From an uncultured Lachnospiraceae bacterium (lineage in GTDB: Bacteria > Bacillota_A > Clostridia > Lachnospirales > Lachnospiraceae), in contig CACXGS010000209.1 of assembly GCA_902767195.1 (NCBI GenBank), forward strand, positions 1 through 5,647: 5,647 nt of DNA, given 5' to 3'. A program made the translations under genes and the position numbers. Positions within the stretch are counted from its first letter, which is position 1. Each line of letters begins with the position of its first letter. The notes below the pieces were generated by a model. It worked only from the letters and a program-made list of their open reading frames with translations, searched no databases and was not told the DNA's origin. Below, one piece after another: positions 1 to 5,647 of the stretch.

Positions 1-2171
1 GCCAGATGGATCCGGAAGTGGACAAGCCGAAAGAGGAAGACATCTATAGAGTGGGTACGGTGGCGGTGATTATCCAGATGGTCAAAGCGGGTAACAATAC
101 CCTCCGGGTTTTTGTCGAAGGAAAGACCCGGGCCCGGATGGTTTCTTATATGGACCAGGGGGAGTACGTTCTTGCCTCCCTGGAGACCATTGATGACTCC
201 AACACCCTTTCCTGGGAGGAGGAGACAGCGGATATCCGTATTCTGGATGACTCCCTTGCCGATTATGTGGAGAGGAATCCGGGATCCATGACCCCGGCTC
301 TGGAGAAGGCTCTGGCCAGGGAAGAACTCATTCCTCTTCTCTATGAGATTGCCTATGCCCTTCCCATATCCCTGAACAGGAAGCAGGCTTTGCTGGAGGA
401 GACAGACGTCAGAAAACAGGCGGAGGAGCTGATGAAGATCCTGGCCCAGGAATCGGAGATCAGCGGGATCCGCAACCGGATCGCCAAAAAGGTGAAGGTC
501 AATGTGGACAAGAACCAGAGGGACTTTATCCTGAGGGAACAGCAGAAGGTTATCCGGGAAGAGCTGGGCGAGGAGGATGCGGAATCCGAGGCGGATGAAT
601 ACATGGAGAAGCTGGATAAACTGAAGGCTTCTAAGGAAGTAAAGAATAAGATTCGCAAGGAGATCCGTCGTTTTCGTAATATTCCCCCGGTGGCAGCCGA
701 GCATACTGTCATGAAGAACTACATCGAGACGATGCTGGAGATGCCCTGGAATAAAGCATCCAGAGATAATAAGGACCTGAAGAAGGCCATGACGATTCTG
801 GAGGAGGACCATTACGGTCTGTCCAAAGTCAAGGAAAGGATCCTTGACTATCTGGCGGTACGCACACTGAATAAGAAAAGTGACGCGCCGATTCTGTGTC
901 TTGTGGGACCTCCGGGAACCGGGAAGACATCGATTGCCAAATCGATTGCCAGAGCGCTGGATAAGAAGTATGTACGCATCTCTCTGGGCGGAGTCCGGGA
1001 TGAGGCGGAGATCCGGGGTCACAGGAAGACCTACGTGGGCGCCATGCCCGGAAGGATCGCAGAGGGAATACGCCATGCGGGAGTCCGCAACCCGGTCATG
1101 CTTCTGGATGAGGTTGACAAAGTCAGCAGTGACTATAAAGGGGATACAGCCTCTGCCCTTCTGGAAGTCCTGGACGGGGAACAGAACAGTCATTTCCGTG
1201 ATCATTTTCTGGAAGTACCCCTGGATCTTTCCGATGTGCTTTTCATTGCTACGGCCAACGATCTGTCACCGATTGCCAGACCGCTGCTCGACAGGATGGA
1301 AGTCATTGAACTGTCCAGCTATACGGAGAACGAGAAGTTTCACATTGCAAAGAACTATCTGATTAAGAAGCAGAGGAAAGCCAGCGGAATTCAGAAGAAA
1401 CAGATTACATTTCCGGATGAGATCATTCTGGAGATCATCCATTCCTATACCAGAGAAGCCGGCGTCCGTAATCTGGAGCGCAGGATCGGACAGATCATGC
1501 ACAAGGTCGCCAGAAAGATTCTGGAGGGAGAGACTCATTACGAAGTGAAAAAGGACTCCCTGGAGGAGCTGCTTGGAACGGCTCCCTACGAGGAAGACGA
1601 TTTTGTGACCGGCCCCCAGGTAGGGATTGTTCGGGGACTGGCCTGGACCAGTGTGGGAGGGGATACCCTTTCCATTGAAGTCAGTGTCATGCCCGGGAAA
1701 GGCAATCTGGAGCTGACCGGCCAGATGGGTTCGGTGATGAGGGAATCTGCCCAGATCGGTTTGTCTTATGTAAGGTCGGTCTCGGAAAAATATCAGATTC
1801 CCGAAGATTATTTTGAGAAACATGATATCCATCTTCACATACCGGAAGGCGCCGTTCCCAAGGACGGGCCCTCCGCAGGAATTACCATGGCTCTGGCTAT
1901 GCTGTCCGGGATTACCGGGATACCGGTAAGGGGCGACATTGCCATGACCGGTGAGATTACCTTAAGAGGACGGGTGCTGCCTGTAGGCGGACTCAAGGAG
2001 AAGCTGCTGGCAGCAAAAACTGCCGGTGTAAAAGAGGTCCTTCTGCCGGAGAGGAACCGGCGCAGCCTGCGGGAGATCGAAGAAGAGATCCTGGAAGGGA
2101 TGACCATTACTTACGTGAATAATATGGACGAGGTGACAGAGCACTCTCTGGTGTATAAGAACGAGGAGTAA
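1..2171 (+). CDS. lon: Lon protease (ATP-dependent serine protease La), 5' end missing
   Basis: LonA-type cytoplasmic AAA+ protease that unfolds and degrades damaged and short-lived regulatory proteins as a ring-shaped homohexamer. The frame is open to the left edge. The first visible ATG (base 6) lies inside the N-terminal substrate-binding domain, so it is not the start. Numbering from that Met, residues 1 to about 190 are the N domain, ending in a charged helical stretch with REQQKVIREELGE. The AAA+ module has Walker A GPPGTGKT at 301-308, Walker B MLLDEVDK with D368/E369, and a sensor-2 region GVRNLERR. The C-terminal protease domain has catalytic Ser623 in PKDGPSAG and Lys666 in GGLKEKLL, 43 residues apart as in E. 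coli S679/K722. Comparison with E. coli and B. subtilis Lon implies about 50-60 residues are missing. The tail after the catalytic Ser has normal length, and no frameshift or lost catalytic residue is seen. The gene is followed after 32 bases by engB, the order known in Bacillus. Confidence 0.97.
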   Translation, partial: QMDPEVDKPKEEDIYRVGTVAVIIQMVKAGNNTLRVFVEGKTRARMVSYMDQGEYVLASLETIDDSNTLSWEEETADIRILDDSLADYVERNPGSMTPALEKALAREELIPLLYEIAYALPISLNRKQALLEETDVRKQAEELMKILAQESEISGIRNRIAKKVKVNVDKNQRDFILREQQKVIREELGEEDAESEADEYMEKLDKLKASKEVKNKIRKEIRRFRNIPPVAAEHTVMKNYIETMLEMPWNKASRDNKDLKKAMTILEEDHYGLSKVKERILDYLAVRTLNKKSDAPILCLVGPPGTGKTSIAKSIARALDKKYVRISLGGVRDEAEIRGHRKTYVGAMPGRIAEGIRHAGVRNPVMLLDEVDKVSSDYKGDTASALLEVLDGEQNSHFRDHFLEVPLDLSDVLFIATANDLSPIARPLLDRMEVIELSSYTENEKFHIAKNYLIKKQRKASGIQKKQITFPDEIILEIIHSYTREAGVRNLERRIGQIMHKVARKILEGETHYEVKKDSLEELLGTAPYEEDDFVTGPQVGIVRGLAWTSVGGDTLSIEVSVMPGKGNLELTGQMGSVMRESAQIGLSYVRSVSEKYQIPEDYFEKHDIHLHIPEGAVPKDGPSAGITMALAMLSGITGIPVRGDIAMTGEITLRGRVLPVGGLKEKLLAAKTAGVKEVLLPERNRRSLREIEEEILEGMTITYVNNMDEVTEHSLVYKNEE

Positions 2172-2189
2172 TTCATTCACCAGACATTT

Positions 2190-2194
2190 AGGAG
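2190..2194 (+). promoter_or_regulatory. Ribosome binding site of engB
   Basis: AGGAG lies 9 bases before the ATG at 2204, in the 32-base gap after the lon stop. It supports that ATG as the engB start. No promoter is evident in the short gap, so engB is probably transcribed with lon. Confidence 0.8.
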
Positions 2195-2203
2195 CAGATT
2201 ATC

Positions 2204-2803
2204 ATGATCATAAAAAGTGCAGAACTGGAGACGGTCTGCGGCATCACAAGCAAGCTGCCTGTGAATACTCTGCCGGAGATCGCCTTTGCCGGCAAATCAA
2301 ACGTGGGGAAATCCTCCCTGATCAATACTCTGGTGAACCGAAAAAAGCTGGCCAGAACATCAGGCCAGCCCGGTAAAACACAGACGATTAATTTCTATAA
2401 TATTAACAGGGAATTCTATATCGTGGACCTGCCGGGTTACGGATATGCGAAGGTATCCCGTTCGGTTTCCGCCAAGTGGGGGCCGATGATCGAGAATTAT
2501 CTTCACAGCTCCAGGCAGCTAAGGATGGTTTTCCTCCTGATCGACATCCGGCATAAACCGGGAGACAATGATATACAGATGTATCGTTGGATCCTCAGCA
2601 ATGGTTTTTCGCCGGTGATCATTGCCACCAAGGCGGATAAGATCAAACGGGCTCAGCTTAAGAAACAGATGAGCCTGATCCGGTCTACCCTGAAGGTGGT
2701 GGAGGGGGTTCCCATGATTGCTTTCTCCGCAGAAACCAGACAGGGTAAGGATGAGATCTGGAATCTGATCCGGGAGTATGTGCTGGAGGAGGAAGAAGAG
2801 TAA
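2204..2803 (+). CDS. engB: Ribosome biogenesis GTP-binding protein EngB (YsxC/YihA)
   Basis: TrmE-Era-EngA-EngB-Septin-type small GTPase that assists late assembly of the 50S ribosomal subunit; its B. subtilis orthologue YsxC is essential. The 199-residue length is normal for the family. All G motifs are visible: G1 GKSNVGKSS at 30-38, the G2 region GKTQTINFY at 57-65, G3 DLPGYG at 75-80 followed by the family-typical YAKV, G4 TKAD at 142-145, and G5 SAET at 175-178. The ATG start has a good Shine-Dalgarno 9 bases upstream, and the protein begins with the usual short segment before the P-loop. The C-terminus ends in a run of five glutamates, whose purine-rich codons form the left arm of a possible terminator hairpin. 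The position directly downstream of lon matches the lonA-ysxC order in Bacillus and suggests one transcript. No defect is seen. Confidence 0.97.
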   Translation: MIIKSAELETVCGITSKLPVNTLPEIAFAGKSNVGKSSLINTLVNRKKLARTSGQPGKTQTINFYNINREFYIVDLPGYGYAKVSRSVSAKWGPMIENYLHSSRQLRMVFLLIDIRHKPGDNDIQMYRWILSNGFSPVIIATKADKIKRAQLKKQMSLIRSTLKVVEGVPMIAFSAETRQGKDEIWNLIREYVLEEEEE

Positions 2804-2817
2804 AGGAAACTCTTTTT
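2793..2817. terminator. Possible bidirectional terminator between convergent genes
   Basis: The end of engB and the 12-base gap form an inverted repeat. The A/G-rich arm at 2793-2801 pairs with the T/C-rich arm at 2809-2817 (9 pairs including one G-T), with a 7-base loop. The core is AAGAGT/ACTCTT, flanked by an A tract on one side and a T tract on the other. Such symmetry could serve both strands: engB from the left and the DUF4364 gene, whose stop lies at 2816-2818, from the right. The stem has only two G-C pairs, so it is weak and the call is uncertain. Confidence 0.35.
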
Positions 2818-3349
2818 ATTCATCCAGAAGAAGCATTTCCATGATTTTGGCATATACCTTATCGCTTTTTTGCGACCATTTATCACATATAAGACGGGCC
2901 TGTTCAACAGAGACCACATTGAGGGTGAGCGCCATCAGGGGCTGGCCCTTTTCTTTTATGCAGGTTTCCACCATATATTCCTGCCGTTTGCCATTCTGGA
3001 AAGGATGGTAGTCAGCAGTGATCTCCACTTCCCGCCGAAGCATATGCCGGTTCTCTTCATAGTAATTGGCGATATCTTCGAGAAAAGGGGTGGGAATATT
3101 CTTTTCAAAAAGGGCAAGAGCCTCTTTGCCCTCGGGACTGGCGTGATAATTGGTCATATTGCGTATAACTTCCTTATGAAGGAATCCGGAAGCCGTCAGC
3201 TCTTCAATAGCCTGCTGAAACTGGAAGTAGTTGGTATAGCTGTGGCTGACAAAAAACTCACTGAGCTGTGAGTTGGTCATGGGAAAATCCACATACTCCA
3301 GCATATAAAGAATCATTAACTTGTAAATAGTCAGGGAATCACCACTCAT
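2816..3349 (-). CDS. DUF4364 family protein, putative winged-helix DNA-binding protein
   Basis: A 177-residue cytoplasmic protein of the DUF4364 family, recognised from its overall pattern (an LTIYKLMILYMLEYVDFPMTNSQLS-like opening and an NYYEEN segment). Its function is not established. Residues 1 to about 85 read as a winged helix-turn-helix: a first helix at about 5-20, a second from MTNSQLSEFF (24-33), a probable recognition helix at 41-55 (YFQFQQAIEELTASG), and a wing ending in NYHASPEGKEAL, which resembles the 'Y.LT.EG' wing of PadR/MarR-like regulators. Residues 104 to about 150 look like beta strands (REVEITADY, EYMVETCIKEK, LMALTLNVV), perhaps a sensing or dimerisation part. There is no signal peptide or membrane segment. 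The ATG at 3349 has AAGGAG 7 bases upstream. It is the last gene of the minus-strand set, 11 bases after the radical SAM gene, so probably co-transcribed. A DNA-binding regulatory role is inference from fold-like pattern only. Confidence 0.85.
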   Translation of the reverse strand: MSGDSLTIYKLMILYMLEYVDFPMTNSQLSEFFVSHSYTNYFQFQQAIEELTASGFLHKEVIRNMTNYHASPEGKEALALFEKNIPTPFLEDIANYYEENRHMLRREVEITADYHPFQNGKRQEYMVETCIKEKGQPLMALTLNVVSVEQARLICDKWSQKSDKVYAKIMEMLLLDE

Positions 3350-3356
3350 GATCGTT

Positions 3357-3362
3357 CTCCTT
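3357..3362 (-). promoter_or_regulatory. Ribosome binding site of the DUF4364 gene, overlapping the upstream stop
   Basis: On the minus strand AAGGAG stands 7 bases before the ATG at 3349 and shares its first two bases with the TAA stop of the radical SAM gene (3363-3361). Ribosomes terminating there sit over this site, which favours coupled translation. Confidence 0.8.
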
Positions 3363-4293
3363 ATCTATTCTTCTCCTGGCATTCATGTCCCAGTCGCTTG
3401 CCCTGAAAGGAATCGCGGACCTTCATCTCATGACGGATCCGGTTCAGCACTTCTCCTTTTCCCAGACCCCAGCGGGGGGCAATGAGCAGGCGGGAGGGGG
3501 CATCTCCTGTGATTCGCTCAATCACAATACGGGGGTCCAGCCGTTCGATGCATTCAATCAGAAGATCAATATAGGAATCCGCTGTGAATACAGGAAAAGG
3601 ATCGGCAAGATACTGACGGGCCAGTTCTGTATTTTCAAGGATGTACAGCATAGACATTTTGACGCCATCCACCTTCAGTCGGTTGAGATAGTCGATGGTC
3701 TCATAGTGCATAGCCCTAGTTTCCCCCGGCAATCCCAGGATGACATGGGCTGTTACACGAAGTCCTGCCTCTTTAAGCCTGGCACTTGTATCGGTAAAAA
3801 CCGATGTAGGGTAGCAGCGGTTCAGACGATCCGCTGTCCTGTCATGACATGTCTGCAGACCCATTTCGATAAAAACCGGCTTAATCCGGTTTAATTCCTT
3901 CAGAAGCAAGAGCGTCTCTTCCGGGATACAGTCCGGCCGGGTAGCAATGGCCAGAGCAGCAATCTGGTCCAAAGCCAGTGCTTCCTCGTAAATGGACCGC
4001 AGCCGGTCTATGGGTGCGTAGGTGCCGGTAAATGCCTGGAAATAAGCAATATAGCGCCTGCTTTGATATTTGGCGGATGACTGGCTGCGGCCTAGCTTAA
4101 TCTGGTCAGTGACAGAGAGGCGGGGGCTTTCGGCGTATTCCCCGCTTCCCCCCTGGCTGCAGAAAATACATCCGCCCATTCCTTTGGACCCGTCCCGGTT
4201 AGGACAGGTGAAACCCGCATTGAGGCTGATTTTATACAGTTTCTCCCCGAAGCGTTCCTTTAAGAATCTTGAATACGTGTAGAAGCGTTCCAC
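3361..4293 (-). CDS. Radical SAM protein, TIGR01212 family (YhcC/YtqA-like), GTG start
   Basis: A 310-residue radical S-adenosylmethionine enzyme of the YhcC/YtqA type, about the family's usual length. The 4Fe-4S cluster cysteines are C30, C42 and C45 in FTCPNRDGSKGMGGCIFC, the wide spacing typical of this family rather than CxxxCxxC. Other family landmarks are YFQAFTGTYAP (84-94), the TRPDC motif at 118-122, EMGLQT at 143-148, HVILGLPGET at 183-192, ERITGDAP at 259-266, and a C-terminal APRW...VLNRI. The Elp3-like radical SAM core suggests RNA modification. As I recall, the B. subtilis relative YtqA has been tied to the wobble-uridine mnm5s2U tRNA pathway, but assignment of this gene to that reaction is inference. 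The GTG at 4293 is the only plausible start: the frame is closed by TAA 22 bases upstream with no ATG, and the next Met (residue 40) would remove C30. It overlaps the malic enzyme stop as TAGTG. Confidence 0.93.
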   Translation of the reverse strand: MERFYTYSRFLKERFGEKLYKISLNAGFTCPNRDGSKGMGGCIFCSQGGSGEYAESPRLSVTDQIKLGRSQSSAKYQSRRYIAYFQAFTGTYAPIDRLRSIYEEALALDQIAALAIATRPDCIPEETLLLLKELNRIKPVFIEMGLQTCHDRTADRLNRCYPTSVFTDTSARLKEAGLRVTAHVILGLPGETRAMHYETIDYLNRLKVDGVKMSMLYILENTELARQYLADPFPVFTADSYIDLLIECIERLDPRIVIERITGDAPSRLLIAPRWGLGKGEVLNRIRHEMKVRDSFQGKRLGHECQEKNR

Positions 4294-5441
4294 TAGATAT
4301 TTTCCTTTACTGCCTTACTGACAGCTTCCGCGATCACCGGATTGAAGGCTTCCGGCAAAATGAATGTCTCGCACAAGTCCTCATCCGGAACCAGAGCAGC
4401 AAGGGCCCTGGCAGCAGCCAGTTTCATTTCCTCGGTAATCTTTGAGGCATGCCCTTCCAGAGCCCCGCGGAAGATTCCGGGAAATACCAGAACATTGTTA
4501 ACCTGATTGGGGAAATCCGACCGGCCGGTACCGATGATGCGGGCTCCGGCTTCTTTGGCCAGATCCGGCATGATCTCCGGTACAGGATTGGCCAGGGTAA
4601 AGAGGATGGAATCCCTGTTCATGGAACGGACCATATCCTGGGTCACGACACCGGGAGCAGATACACCGATGAAAATGTCGGCTCCCTTCATGGCATCTGC
4701 CAGAGTTCCCTGCTGGCGGGACAGGTTCGTAACCAGAGCCATCTGCTGCTTGATCCAGTTTAATCCCGGATTGCCCTGGCAGATAATACCGCGGCTGTCG
4801 CAGATGGTCACATCGACAAAGCCGTAGGAAAGCAGCATCTTGGCGATGGCAATTCCGGCTGCACCGGCGCCGTTCACCACAACTTTGCAGTCTTCTTTGG
4901 CTTTCTTTACAATCTTTAATGCGTTAATGATGCCGGCGGTTACTACAATAGCAGTGCCATGCTGGTCATCATGAAAGACCGGGATATCCAGAATGTCTTT
5001 TAACCGTTCTTCTATCTCAAAACAGCGGGGAGCGGATATATCTTCAAGATTAATGCCTCCGAAAGCCGGAGCAATGCGGATGACAGTCTCAATAATTTCT
5101 TCCGTATCCTGTGTGTCCAGGCAGATGGGGAAGGCATTGACGTTGCCGAATTCTTTAAAGAGAACCGATTTGCCTTCCATGACAGGCATGGCCGCCAGCG
5201 GGCCAATATTGCCCAGACCCAGAACGGCACTTCCGTCGGAAACAACGGCTACTGTACTGGACTTGATGGTGTAACGGTAGGCTTCTTTAGGATCTCTGGC
5301 AATCTCTTTACAGGGCTCTGCTACTCCCGGTGTGTAGGCGATGGCAAGATCTTCCGCCGTATCTACCGGACAGCGGGATACCACATCCAGCTTGCCTCTC
5401 CATTCTTCGTGAAGTTTTAGAGCTTTCTCACTATTTGTCAT
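4293..5441 (-). CDS. NAD(P)-dependent malic enzyme, short bacterial form
   Basis: Cytoplasmic enzyme that oxidatively decarboxylates L-malate to pyruvate and CO2 with NAD+ or NADP+ and a divalent metal. At 382 residues it is the short bacterial form, without the phosphotransacetylase-like C-terminal domain of MaeB. Residues visible from the chosen Met are: catalytic Tyr37 in YTPGVAEP, Lys91 in VMEGKSVLFKEFG, metal ligands E133/D134 (NLEDISAPRCFEIE) and D159 (FHDDQHGTA), the nucleotide loop GAGAAG at 191-196, the substrate-side ANP at 284-286, and TGRSDFPNQVNN at 305-316. Asp215 after the second strand of the nucleotide fold (ICDSRG) fits NAD use but does not settle cofactor choice. The frame can be extended to a TTG at 5462, adding seven residues (MTKKGKP), but the Shine-Dalgarno AAAGGA lies inside that extension, so the ATG at 5441 is preferred. 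It is the first gene of a probable three-gene unit, with its own sigma-A promoter. Confidence 0.95.
   Translation of the reverse strand: MTNSEKALKLHEEWRGKLDVVSRCPVDTAEDLAIAYTPGVAEPCKEIARDPKEAYRYTIKSSTVAVVSDGSAVLGLGNIGPLAAMPVMEGKSVLFKEFGNVNAFPICLDTQDTEEIIETVIRIAPAFGGINLEDISAPRCFEIEERLKDILDIPVFHDDQHGTAIVVTAGIINALKIVKKAKEDCKVVVNGAGAAGIAIAKMLLSYGFVDVTICDSRGIICQGNPGLNWIKQQMALVTNLSRQQGTLADAMKGADIFIGVSAPGVVTQDMVRSMNRDSILFTLANPVPEIMPDLAKEAGARIIGTGRSDFPNQVNNVLVFPGIFRGALEGHASKITEEMKLAAARALAALVPDEDLCETFILPEAFNPVIAEAVSKAVKENI
4303..4308 (-). promoter_or_regulatory. Ribosome binding site of the radical SAM gene, inside the malic enzyme 3' end
   Basis: AAAGGA lies on the minus strand 9 bases before the GTG at 4293, within the last codons of the malic enzyme. 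It supports the GTG start and direct reinitiation after the TAG stop. Confidence 0.7.
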
Positions 5442-5447
5442 TGGTTT

Positions 5448-5453
5448 TCCTTT
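5448..5453 (-). promoter_or_regulatory. Ribosome binding site deciding the malic enzyme start
   Basis: AAAGGA on the minus strand stands 6 bases before the ATG at 5441. Its position makes the upstream in-frame TTG at 5462 unlikely as a start. Confidence 0.75.
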
Positions 5454-5484
5454 CTTGGTCAATAATTAGAGTATCCAAACAAAT

Positions 5485-5513
5485 ATTTTAGCATTCCCCG
5501 GAAGTTTTATCAA
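5485..5513 (-). promoter_or_regulatory. Sigma-A promoter with extended -10, driving the malic enzyme operon
   Basis: On the minus strand the -35 box TTGATA (5513-5508) is followed by exactly 17 bases and the -10 box TAAAAT (5490-5485). The -10 is preceded by TGC, giving an extended -10 (TG-N). Each box differs from the sigma-A consensus by one base. Transcription would begin near 5478, giving a leader of about 37 bases, too short for a typical riboswitch. No other promoter of this quality was seen before the two downstream genes. Confidence 0.75.
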
Positions 5514-5647
5514 TGCCTTCCTGCAGTAAATACAAGTATGCAGTGTTGAACGGTGTCGCTAATAACCCCAATCAACGGACAACCGGTTCCGACGCAGAGG
5601 CGTTGCCCACTCCCGGTAAGCTATCTGCCTGTTCCGACTGGGGCGGC
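5514..5647. other. Unassigned edge region with a long potential hairpin (5566-5643)
   Basis: No gene is recognised here. From about 5543 the GC content rises to about 60 percent, against A/T-rich sequence before it. Bases 5566-5643 can fold into one co-linear irregular hairpin: CCCCAATC/GACTGGGG (5566-5573 with 5636-5643, one A-C mismatch), AACGG/CTGTT (5574-5578 with 5629-5633), ACCGG/CCGGT (5582-5586 with 5613-5617), and GACGC/GCGTT with an AGAG loop (5591-5604). The wobble pattern slightly favours a plus-strand RNA (two G-U pairs and one mismatch, against one G-U and two mismatches on the minus strand). It could be the edge of a small structured RNA or the end of an unseen gene. I could not match it to tmRNA, RNase P, SRP, 6S or a riboswitch class from memory. 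Confidence 0.3.
5521..5543. repeat. Small inverted repeats just upstream of the malic enzyme promoter
   Basis: CTGCA at 5521-5525 and TGCAG at 5539-5543 form inverted arms 13 bases apart. Within them, ATAC-AA-GTAT at 5530-5539 is a separate dyad. The inner dyad is centred about 56 bases upstream of the predicted transcription start, where an activator could bind. An operator role is speculative. There is no T tract, so this is not a typical terminator. Confidence 0.3.

Noticed and set aside
6..8. ATG at base 6 as the lon start
   Set aside because: It falls inside the conserved N domain (DPEVDKPKEEDIYRVGTVA), the frame is open to the edge, and about 50-60 family residues are missing before it.
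880..1362. 160-codon plus-strand frame inside lon, and long minus-strand frames at 1266-1838 and 353-712
   Set aside because: All lie in other frames over highly conserved Lon AAA+ or protease sequence, have no family resemblance or ribosome site, and are shadows of lon.
2870..3271. Plus-strand frame opposite the DUF4364 gene
   Set aside because: It is antisense to a recognisable family member with a good start and Shine-Dalgarno, and has no protein-like features of its own.
4449..5274. Several plus-strand frames opposite the malic enzyme
   Set aside because: They mirror conserved malic enzyme codons and show no independent coding signal.
5442..5462. N-terminal extension of the malic enzyme from a TTG at 5462
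   Set aside because: It adds only seven residues, contains the Shine-Dalgarno of the ATG at 5441, and the family normally starts near that Met.
5636..5646. GACTGGGGCGG matches a well-known 23S rRNA stretch
   Set aside because: Only about 11 bases agree. The flanking sequence does not follow 23S rRNA, so chance is the better explanation.
5513..5647. Plus-strand open frame from ATG 5513 running off the window (45 codons)
   Set aside because: The ATG overlaps the -35 box of the minus-strand promoter, the upstream GGAAG is a weak ribosome site, and the peptide resembles nothing I know. It may be chance in a GC-rich stretch.
5572..5647. Minus-strand frame entering from the right edge and stopping at 5572-5574, as a possible upstream gene tail
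   Set aside because: Only about 24 residues are visible, with low-information composition and no recognisable C-terminal motif. Extending the contig would settle it.

Overview
The window looks like a chromosomal stretch from a Gram-positive, low-to-mid GC anaerobe of the Clostridia, most likely Lachnospiraceae-like. This is an inference from three things: the lon-engB gene order known from Firmicutes, a DUF4364-type protein (a family I know mainly from Clostridia), and strong AAGGAG/AGGAG-type ribosome binding sites with a consensus sigma-A promoter. Nothing points to phage, plasmid, insertion sequence, CRISPR or recent transfer. All gene families are recognisable.

Layout. The plus strand carries the left part: a lon gene cut at its 5' end by the window edge (1-2171), then 32 bases later the ribosome-assembly GTPase gene engB (2204-2803). 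The minus strand carries the right part, read right to left: a short malic enzyme (5441-4293), a TIGR01212/YhcC-YtqA-type radical SAM protein (4293-3361) and a DUF4364 winged-helix-like protein (3349-2816). The two gene sets converge with only 12 bases between stop codons, over a small A/T-flanked hairpin that may end transcription in both directions.

The minus-strand genes look like one transcription unit. The malic enzyme has a good extended -10 sigma-A promoter (TTGATA, 17 bases, TAAAAT preceded by TG) at 5485-5513. Its TAG stop shares a base with the GTG start of the radical SAM gene (TAGTG). The radical SAM gene's TAA stop overlaps the Shine-Dalgarno of the DUF4364 gene. So a central-carbon enzyme, a probable RNA-modification-type radical SAM enzyme and a possible DNA-binding protein appear to be co-expressed and translationally coupled. 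Lon and EngB serve general protein quality control and 50S ribosome assembly.

The last part, 5514-5647, has no gene I can call. It holds a small inverted repeat just upstream of the promoter, then a GC-richer stretch (about 60 percent GC) that can fold into one long imperfect hairpin at 5566-5643 and runs off the window. This is the only part I could not explain. No clearly new biological system is visible here.
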